DNA of 5,436 nt from Streptomyces lilacinus (GTDB taxonomy: Bacteria; Actinomycetota; Actinomycetes; Streptomycetales; Streptomycetaceae), in the NCBI GenBank assembly GCA_000715685.1, contig KL569517.1, forward strand, positions 21,952 to 27,387, read 5' to 3'. The position numbers and the translations under genes are program-made. Every line of letters begins with the position of its first letter. Position 1 is the first letter of the stretch. The notes below the pieces were generated by a model. That model ran no database searches and was not told the DNA's origin. It saw nothing but the letters and a program-made list of their open reading frames with translations. Positions 1 through 3,911 of this stretch are shown in pieces.

Positions 1-1236
1 CCGGCCGGCGACCGGCCCGGCTTCGTCGCCGACGGACTGCTGTTCGGCTACCTCAACCAGGCCGCCGCGATGTACGAGGCGCGCTACGCCTCCCGCGAGG
101 ACATCGACGCCGCGATGCGGCTGGGCTGCGGGCTGCCGATGGGGCCGCTGGCGCTGCTGGACATGATCGGCATCGACACGGCCCGTACGGTCCTGGAGGC
201 GATGTACGCCGCCTCGGGCGACCGGCTGCACGCGCCGGCGCCCGTCCTGGGGCAGCTGGCCGCGGCGGGGCTGACCGGCCGCAAGGCGGGGCGCGGTTTC
301 TACACGTACGAGGCCCCGGGCTCCTCCGCGATCGTGCCGGACGCGCTGACGCCGGACCGCGCGGCCGCGGCCGCCGGGCAGCGCGAGGTGCGCTCGGTGG
401 GTGTCGTGGGGTCGGGCACGATGGCGAGCGGCATAGCGGAGGTCTTCGCCAAGGCCGGGTACCCGGTGGTGCTCGCGGCCCGCTCGCCGGAGAAGGCGGA
501 GGCGGCCAAGGCCCGGATCGCCGCGTCGCTGGCCCGCTCGGTGAAGAAGGGCAGGCTGACGGCGGACGAGCGGGACGCCGCGCTCGCGGCGGTCACGCCG
601 GCCGGCTCGCTGGACGCACTCGCCGAGGTGGACCTGGCCGTGGAGGCGGTGGCGGAGGACCTGGAGGTCAAGCGGGAGCTGTTCGCCGCCCTGGACAAGA
701 TCTGCCGGCCGGGCGCGGTGCTGGCCACCACCACGTCCTCGCTGCCCGTCGTCGCCTGCGCCCGTGCCACCTCGCGCCCGCAGGACGTCATCGGGATGCA
801 CTTCTTCAACCCGGCGCCGGCGATGAAGCTGGTGGAGGTGGTCCGCACCGTGCTGACCGCCGACGACGTGCACGCCACCGTCCGGGCGGTCTGCGCCAGG
901 GTCCGCAAGCACCCGGTGGACTGCGGCGACCGGGCCGGGTTCATCGTCAACGCGCTGCTGTTCCCGTATCTCAACAACGCGGTCAAGATGGTCCAGGAGC
1001 ACTACGCCTCGCTGGACGACATCGACGCGGCGATGCGGCTGGGCGGCGGCTATCCGATGGGCCCCTTCGAGCTGCTCGACGTCGTGGGCCTGGACGTCTC
1101 GCTGGCCATCGAGAAGGTGCTGCACCGCGAGTTCCGCGACCCGGGCCTCGCGCCGGCGCCGCTGCTCGAACACCTGGTGGCGGCGGGCTGCCTGGGCCGC
1201 AAGACGGGGCGGGGGTTCCGCGAGTACGCGAAGGCC
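1..1236 (+). repeat. Internal duplication of the dehydrogenase unit, period 918 bp (306 codons)
   Basis: The C-terminal domain occurs twice in the same reading frame. DIDAAMRLG(C)GLPMGPLALLD is encoded from base 100 and DIDAAMRLGGGYPMGPFELLD from base 1018, a shift of exactly 306 codons. The same shift aligns DRPGFVADGLLFGYLN with DRAGFIVNALLFPYLN, and GLTGRKAGRGFYTYE with GCLGRKTGRGFREYA. The DNA is still alike over short stretches but clearly diverged, so this is an old gene-internal duplication, not a recent repeat. Only one and a half units lie inside the window. Confidence 0.85.
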
Positions 1237-1239
1237 TGA
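1..1239 (+). CDS. 3-hydroxybutyryl-CoA dehydrogenase, tandem-domain form (5' partial)
   Basis: NAD(P)-dependent 3-hydroxyacyl-CoA dehydrogenase, probably interconverting acetoacetyl-CoA and 3-hydroxybutyryl-CoA in the cytoplasm to feed the crotonyl-CoA step of the neighbouring genes. The frame is open from base 1, so the true start lies upstream; 412 codons are visible, ending at TGA 1237-1239. The visible part is a C-terminal helical domain (about codons 1-105), then a Rossmann domain with GSGTMASGIA near codons 137-146, then a second C-terminal domain (about codons 310-412). In the second unit all four family catalytic residues are present with the usual spacing: Ser (TTSSLP, codon 246), His (GMHFFNP, codon 267), Glu (KLVEVV, codon 279) and Asn (GFIVN, codon 317). 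The first unit has Asp at the Asn position (codon 11, GFVAD). Streptomyces relatives are, from memory, about 590 residues with two complete units, so roughly 180 residues are missing. The substrate is inferred from context; a longer-chain acyl-CoA is possible. Confidence 0.9.
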   Translation, partial: PAGDRPGFVADGLLFGYLNQAAAMYEARYASREDIDAAMRLGCGLPMGPLALLDMIGIDTARTVLEAMYAASGDRLHAPAPVLGQLAAAGLTGRKAGRGFYTYEAPGSSAIVPDALTPDRAAAAAGQREVRSVGVVGSGTMASGIAEVFAKAGYPVVLAARSPEKAEAAKARIAASLARSVKKGRLTADERDAALAAVTPAGSLDALAEVDLAVEAVAEDLEVKRELFAALDKICRPGAVLATTTSSLPVVACARATSRPQDVIGMHFFNPAPAMKLVEVVRTVLTADDVHATVRAVCARVRKHPVDCGDRAGFIVNALLFPYLNNAVKMVQEHYASLDDIDAAMRLGGGYPMGPFELLDVVGLDVSLAIEKVLHREFRDPGLAPAPLLEHLVAAGCLGRKTGRGFREYAKA

Positions 1240-1265
1240 CGAGGCCGTGCCCGACGCGGGGGCGC

Positions 1266-1307
1266 GCTGGGGCGGACTGCTCGAGCCGGCGGGAGGTCCG
1301 CCCCGGC
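1266..1307 (+). terminator. Terminator hairpin after the dehydrogenase gene
   Basis: GCTGGGGCGGAC (1266-1277) pairs with GTCCGCCCCGGC (1296-1307): 12 consecutive pairs including one G-U, with an 18-nt loop. It begins 26 nt after the dehydrogenase stop codon. There is no T-run after it, which is common for actinomycete terminators. It should separate the dehydrogenase transcript from the regulator gene. Confidence 0.65.
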
Positions 1308-1317
1308 ACGCCCGTAC

Positions 1318-1334
1318 GAACGCGTGTTACGTTC
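1318..1334. promoter_or_regulatory. Possible operator over the tetR-type promoter (GAACG-N7-CGTTC)
   Basis: GAACG (1318-1322) and CGTTC (1330-1334) form a perfect 5-bp inverted repeat with a 7-bp centre. It covers the whole proposed -10 element, so a bound protein would block the promoter. TetR-family regulators often bind such sites to repress themselves. Arms of 5 bp can arise by chance, so the call is weak. Confidence 0.3.
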
Positions 1335-1340
1335 CCCACA
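1325..1340 (+). promoter_or_regulatory. Extended -10 promoter of the tetR-type gene, probably leaderless
   Basis: TGTTACGTT at 1325-1333 reads as an extended -10: TGn followed by TACGTT, which fits TAnnnT. The expected transcription start, about 7 nt beyond, falls on the A of the ATG at 1340. No purine-rich ribosome binding site precedes this ATG, as expected for a leaderless mRNA. No good -35 hexamer lies 16-19 bp upstream; the extended -10 may compensate. The assignment rests on sequence alone. Confidence 0.5.
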
Positions 1341-2200
1341 TGTCCCAGCCCGCCAAGTCCGCCCGCACACCGCACGGGGCCGCCACCGAGTCCGAAGGAG
1401 CCAAGGGCCCGAAGGCCGCCAAGGACCGCCGGGAGACCGGCGCCGAGAGCGCCGGCTCCCGCCGCGCCGCCGCCCAGCGACTCGACATGCGCCGCAAACT
1501 CGCCGCGGCCGCGATGGAGTTGTTCGCGACGAAGGGCTACGAGGCGACGACCGTCGACGAGATCGCGGCCACGGCCGGGGTCGCCCGCCGCACCTTCTTC
1601 CGCCACTTCCGTTCCAAGGAAGAGGCCATCTTCCCCGACCACGACGACACGCTCGTGCGCGCGGCGGGCGTGCTGGACGCCGCGCCGCCGCACGAGAACC
1701 CGCTGGACACCGTCTGCCGGGGGATCAAGGAGGTCATGCGGATGTACGCGGCCTCCCCCGCCGTCTCGGTCGAGCGCTACCGCCTGACCCGCGAGGTGCC
1801 CGCGCTGCGCGAGCGCGAGATCGCCTCGGTGGCCCGCTACGAACGGCTGTTCACCCGCTACCTGCTGGGCCACTTCGACGAGACCGCCCACCACGTGGGC
1901 GACGACGACCCCCTGCTCGCCGAGGTCGCCGCCTCGGCGGTGGTCACCGCCCACAACCACGTCCTGCGGCGCTGGCTGCGCAGCGGCGCCCAGGGCGACC
2001 TGGAGGCGCAGCTGGACCACGCCTTCGAGATCGTCCGCGAGACGTTCGGCACGGGCATCGGCGCCGGCCGCGCGGGCGCGGAGGGCGCCCCGGCCGCCTC
2101 GACGCGGACCGAGGGCGAGGTGCTGGTGGCGGTGGCGCGTACGGACGCGCCGCTGGACGAGGTCATGCGCACGATCGAGAAGGCGCTCAAGAAGAAGTAG
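1340..2200 (+). CDS. TetR-family transcriptional regulator
   Basis: Cytoplasmic DNA-binding regulator of 286 residues, somewhat longer than the usual 190-230 of the family. Residues 1-45 are a Lys/Ala/Gly/Ser-rich, probably disordered tail. A TetR-type helix-turn-helix follows at about 50-97: the helix ending ELFATKGYEATT, then VDEIAATAGVARRTFFRHF and SKEEAIF, a typical TetR signature. Residues about 100-238 form the helical ligand and dimer domain, which is variable and does not reveal the ligand. A Gly/Ala-rich linker (about 240-257) leads to a charged tail ending KALKKK. ATG 1340 is preferred over the in-frame GTG at 1247, because the latter would read through the terminator hairpin and promoter and has no supporting ribosome site. 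The gene sits between two ethylmalonyl-CoA pathway units, so control of ccr and possibly of itself is a reasonable inference. In Methylobacterium extorquens a TetR-family protein, CcrR, is known to activate ccr; whether this one is equivalent is unknown. Confidence 0.9.
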   Translation: MSQPAKSARTPHGAATESEGAKGPKAAKDRRETGAESAGSRRAAAQRLDMRRKLAAAAMELFATKGYEATTVDEIAATAGVARRTFFRHFRSKEEAIFPDHDDTLVRAAGVLDAAPPHENPLDTVCRGIKEVMRMYAASPAVSVERYRLTREVPALREREIASVARYERLFTRYLLGHFDETAHHVGDDDPLLAEVAASAVVTAHNHVLRRWLRSGAQGDLEAQLDHAFEIVRETFGTGIGAGRAGAEGAPAASTRTEGEVLVAVARTDAPLDEVMRTIEKALKKK

Positions 2201-2221
2201 GGCAAAAGCTCTCATATACGG

Positions 2222-2252
2222 ACAACGGCCGCCCCTTTGGGGCGGCCGTTGT
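2222..2252 (+). terminator. Strong terminator hairpin after the tetR-type gene
   Basis: ACAACGGCCGCCCC (2222-2235) and GGGGCGGCCGTTGT (2239-2252) are perfect complements: a 14-bp stem with a TTT loop, starting 22 nt after the TAG stop. There is no T-run on the 3' side. It is a convincing factor-independent-type hairpin that should stop regulator transcription before the ccr promoter. Confidence 0.85.
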
Positions 2253-2293
2253 TGCTCATGCGTGCCCTCTGGATGACATCTGAGAGAAATTGT

Positions 2294-2308
2294 TGGCACG
2301 CAGTGTCT
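2294..2308. promoter_or_regulatory. Degenerate upstream copy of the ccr operator-like palindrome
   Basis: TGGCAC-GCA-GTGTCT at 2294-2308 matches the perfect palindrome at 2316-2330 in 12 of 15 positions, in the same orientation and exactly 22 bp away. Its right half differs at two positions and the centre at one. The spacing is close to two helical turns, so two dimers would sit on the same face of the DNA. This copy ends at the first base of the proposed -35 hexamer. Confidence 0.45.
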
Positions 2309-2336
2309 TGTCGAGTGGCACGCGGTGCCATACCTT
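2308..2336 (+). promoter_or_regulatory. Predicted ccr-ecm promoter (-35 TTGTCG, 17 bp, -10 TACCTT)
   Basis: TTGTCG (2308-2313), a spacer of exactly 17 bp and TACCTT (2331-2336, fitting TAnnnT) form a good housekeeping-sigma promoter by streptomycete standards. The predicted start is near 2342-2344, giving a leader of about 220 nt before the ccr GTG. The flanking 2281-2340 segment is less GC-rich than the genes around it. No second promoter of similar quality was seen in 2253-2565. Confidence 0.6.
2316..2330. promoter_or_regulatory. Perfect palindrome TGGCAC-GCG-GTGCCA inside the ccr promoter spacer
   Basis: TGGCAC (2316-2321) and GTGCCA (2325-2330) are perfect inverted repeats around GCG. 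The 15-bp site fills the promoter spacer and touches the -10 hexamer. Such placement is typical of a repressor operator, though spacer-bound activators also exist. The adjacent TetR-type protein is the obvious candidate, but its own promoter carries a different inverted repeat, so another regulator is possible. Confidence 0.5.
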
Positions 2337-2339
2337 GTC

Positions 2340-2417
2340 GGTGTCCGGGCGGCCGGCGCGCTGACATGAACGTCGCGTGCCGGCTGTCCCCACAAGACCG
2401 TTGTGCGCCCGGACGCC
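2340..2417 (+). promoter_or_regulatory. Structured ccr leader RNA: potential three-way junction
   Basis: Three helices can form together. P1 pairs 2340-2351 (GGTGTCCGGGCG) with 2406-2417 (CGCCCGGACGCC): 12 pairs, one G-U. P2 pairs 2352-2361 with 2375-2384: 10 pairs, one G-U, 13-nt loop. P3 pairs CACAA (2391-2395) with TTGTG (2401-2405), 5-nt loop. P1 abuts both P2 and P3 with no gap, and only 6 nt (TGTCCC) join P2 to P3. The predicted transcript start near 2343 lies at the foot of P1, so the fold would be the 5' end of the mRNA. It matches no riboswitch class I recognise. It may be a regulatory or stabilising leader, or chance pairing in GC-rich DNA. Confidence 0.4.
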
Positions 2418-2554
2418 TGCGTCACCAGGCACCGCACCGCGCTCACCCGCGCGACAGAGCACCATCCGCCGATCCGACGGCACCGCCTCTGCTCCACCCG
2501 ACGTTTTCTCCACCCCCGACGTTCCCTCAAGCCCGTTCCACGACGAGCTTCGCC
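2418..2554 (+). other. Remainder of the ccr leader, pyrimidine-rich, non-coding
   Basis: This stretch lies between the three-way junction and the ccr ribosome binding site. It is rich in C and T and poor in G compared with the genes. It contains a small hairpin (CGCGC 2438-2442 with GCGCG 2449-2453, 6-nt loop) and the imperfect tandem repeat at 2492-2523. Third-position bias is weaker than in the real genes in both frames that stay open here, which argues against coding. Confidence 0.5.
2492..2523 (+). repeat. Imperfect short tandem repeat in the ccr leader
   Basis: CTCCACCCGACGTT (2492-2505) is followed after TT by CTCCACCCCCGACGTT (2508-2523), the same unit with two extra C. It looks like a small slippage-type duplication. 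No function can be assigned. Confidence 0.5.
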
Positions 2555-2559
2555 GGAGG
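2555..2559 (+). promoter_or_regulatory. Ribosome binding site that fixes the ccr start
   Basis: GGAGG at 2555-2559 lies 6 nt before GTG 2566. It decides the ccr start in favour of this GTG over the in-frame GTG at 2377, which has no such site and would add 63 Pro/Ser/Arg-rich residues absent from the Ccr family. Confidence 0.85.
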
Positions 2560-2565
2560 CAATCC

Positions 2566-3903
2566 GTGAACCAGATACTGGACGCGATACTCGCGCCCGA
2601 CAGCAGCGCCGAGGACTTCGCCGCGCTCCCCCTGCCCGAGTCGTACCGCGCGGTCACCGTGCACAAGGACGAGGCGGAGATGTTCGCCGGGCTCACCACC
2701 CGGGAGAAGGATCCGCGCAAGTCCCTGCACGTCGAGGAGGTGCCGGTGCCCGAACTCGGGCCCGGCGAGGCCCTGGTGGCCGTGATGGCCAGCTCCGTGA
2801 ACTACAACTCGGTCTGGACCTCGATCTTCGAGCCCGTGTCGACCTTCGCCTTCCTCGAGCGCTACGGGAAGCTCTCCCCGCTCGGCAAGCGGCACGACCT
2901 GCCGTACCACGTCATCGGCTCCGACCTCGCGGGCGTGGTCCTGCGCACCGGGCCCGGGGTCAACGCCTGGCGGCCGGGCGACGAGGTCGTGGCCCACTGC
3001 CTGTCGGTGGAACTGGAGTCCGCGGACGGGCACAACGACACGATGCTCGACCCCGAGCAGCGCATCTGGGGCTTCGAGACCAACTTCGGCGGGCTCGCCG
3101 AGATCGCGCTGGTCAAGTCCAACCAGCTCATGCCCAAGCCCCAGCACCTCAGCTGGGAGGAGGCCGCGGCACCCGGGCTGGTCAACTCCACCGCGTACCG
3201 CCAGCTGGTCTCCCGCAACGGCGCCGGCATGAAGCAGGGCGACAACGTCCTGATCTGGGGCGCGAGCGGCGGACTGGGTTCGTACGCCACCCAGTTCGCG
3301 CTCGCCGGCGGTGCCAACCCGATCTGCGTGGTCTCCAGCGACCAGAAGGCGGAGATCTGCCGGCGGATGGGCGCCGAGGCGATCATCGACCGCAACGCCG
3401 AGGACTACCGCTTCTGGAAGGACGAGCACGAGCAGGACCCGCGCGAGTGGAAGCGGTTCGGCAAGCGCATCCGCGAGCTGACCGGCGGCGAGGACGTGGA
3501 CATCGTCTTCGAGCACCCGGGCCGCGAGACCTTCGGCGCGTCGGTCTACGTCACCCGCAAGGGCGGCACCATCGTCACCTGCGCCTCGACGTCGGGCTAC
3601 AACCACCAGTACGACAACCGCTACCTGTGGATGTCGCTGAAGCGGATCATCGGCTCGCACTTCGCCAACTACCGCGAGGCGTGGGAGGCCAACCGGCTCG
3701 TCGCCAAGGGGAAGATCCACCCCACGCTGTCGAAGACCTACACCCTCGCCGAGACGGGCCAGGCGGCGTACGACGTCCACCGCAACCTCCACCAGGGCAA
3801 GGTCGGCGTGCTGTGCCTGGCGCCGGAGGAGGGCATGGGCGTCCGCGACGAGGAGATGCGGGCCCAGCACATCGACGCCATCAACCGCTTCCGGAATGTG
3901 TGA
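2566..3903 (+). CDS. ccr: Crotonyl-CoA carboxylase/reductase
   Basis: Cytoplasmic enzyme of the medium-chain dehydrogenase/reductase fold that converts crotonyl-CoA, CO2 and NADPH to (2S)-ethylmalonyl-CoA, the signature step of the ethylmalonyl-CoA pathway and a source of C4-branched polyketide extender units. From GTG 2566 it is 445 residues, matching the roughly 447 of Streptomyces Ccr as remembered. The N-terminal catalytic domain carries VNYNSVW (near 78-84), YHVIGSDLAGVV (114-125) and WGFETNFGG (168-176). The NADPH-binding domain has GASGGLGSYATQFA from 232. The four CO2-binding residues described for the Kitasatospora setae enzyme (Asn81, Phe170, Glu171, His365, from memory) are all present at the same numbers. 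The C-terminus ends DAINRFRNV, typical of the family. It has its own promoter and a long leader, and is followed after 8 nt by ecm, so the two form an operon. A plain acyl-CoA reductase is unlikely given the CO2 site. Confidence 0.97.
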   Translation: MNQILDAILAPDSSAEDFAALPLPESYRAVTVHKDEAEMFAGLTTREKDPRKSLHVEEVPVPELGPGEALVAVMASSVNYNSVWTSIFEPVSTFAFLERYGKLSPLGKRHDLPYHVIGSDLAGVVLRTGPGVNAWRPGDEVVAHCLSVELESADGHNDTMLDPEQRIWGFETNFGGLAEIALVKSNQLMPKPQHLSWEEAAAPGLVNSTAYRQLVSRNGAGMKQGDNVLIWGASGGLGSYATQFALAGGANPICVVSSDQKAEICRRMGAEAIIDRNAEDYRFWKDEHEQDPREWKRFGKRIRELTGGEDVDIVFEHPGRETFGASVYVTRKGGTIVTCASTSGYNHQYDNRYLWMSLKRIIGSHFANYREAWEANRLVAKGKIHPTLSKTYTLAETGQAAYDVHRNLHQGKVGVLCLAPEEGMGVRDEEMRAQHIDAINRFRNV

Positions 3904-3911
3904 TACCAGAC

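Noticed and set aside
1247..1339. GTG 1247 as the start of the TetR-type protein
   Set aside because: It would add 31 residues encoded across the terminator hairpin and the extended -10 promoter, with no ribosome site, whereas ATG 1340 fits a leaderless start.
2272..2280. GATG-A-CATC mini-palindrome between the terminator and the ccr promoter
   Set aside because: Four-bp arms are too short to support a site, and it has no second copy nearby.
1324..2283. A second plus-strand frame overlapping the tetR-type gene
   Set aside because: It encodes an Arg/Pro/Gly-rich shadow product and runs through the 2222-2252 terminator hairpin; the overlapping frame has a clear TetR helix-turn-helix.
983..2530. 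Long minus-strand open frames (for example 983-2530, 2527-3870, 3738-5219)
   Set aside because: They are mirror images of the GC-biased plus-strand genes. Their predicted proteins are low-complexity Arg/Gly/Ala/Val-rich and resemble no family, while the plus frames encode recognisable enzymes.
2377..2565. N-terminal extension of Ccr from GTG 2377
   Set aside because: The added 63 residues are Pro/Ser/Arg-rich, weaker in third-position GC and absent from the Ccr family. GTG 2566 has GGAGG at ideal spacing and gives the family length.
2340..2565. Known riboswitch (cobalamin, considered because ecm needs B12; also TPP and purine) or hammerhead ribozyme in the ccr leader
   Set aside because: I found none of the conserved cores: no cobalamin-box-like GCCACTG, no THI-box elements, and no hammerhead CUGAUGA/GAAA pair. 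The three-way junction does not fit a class I can name.
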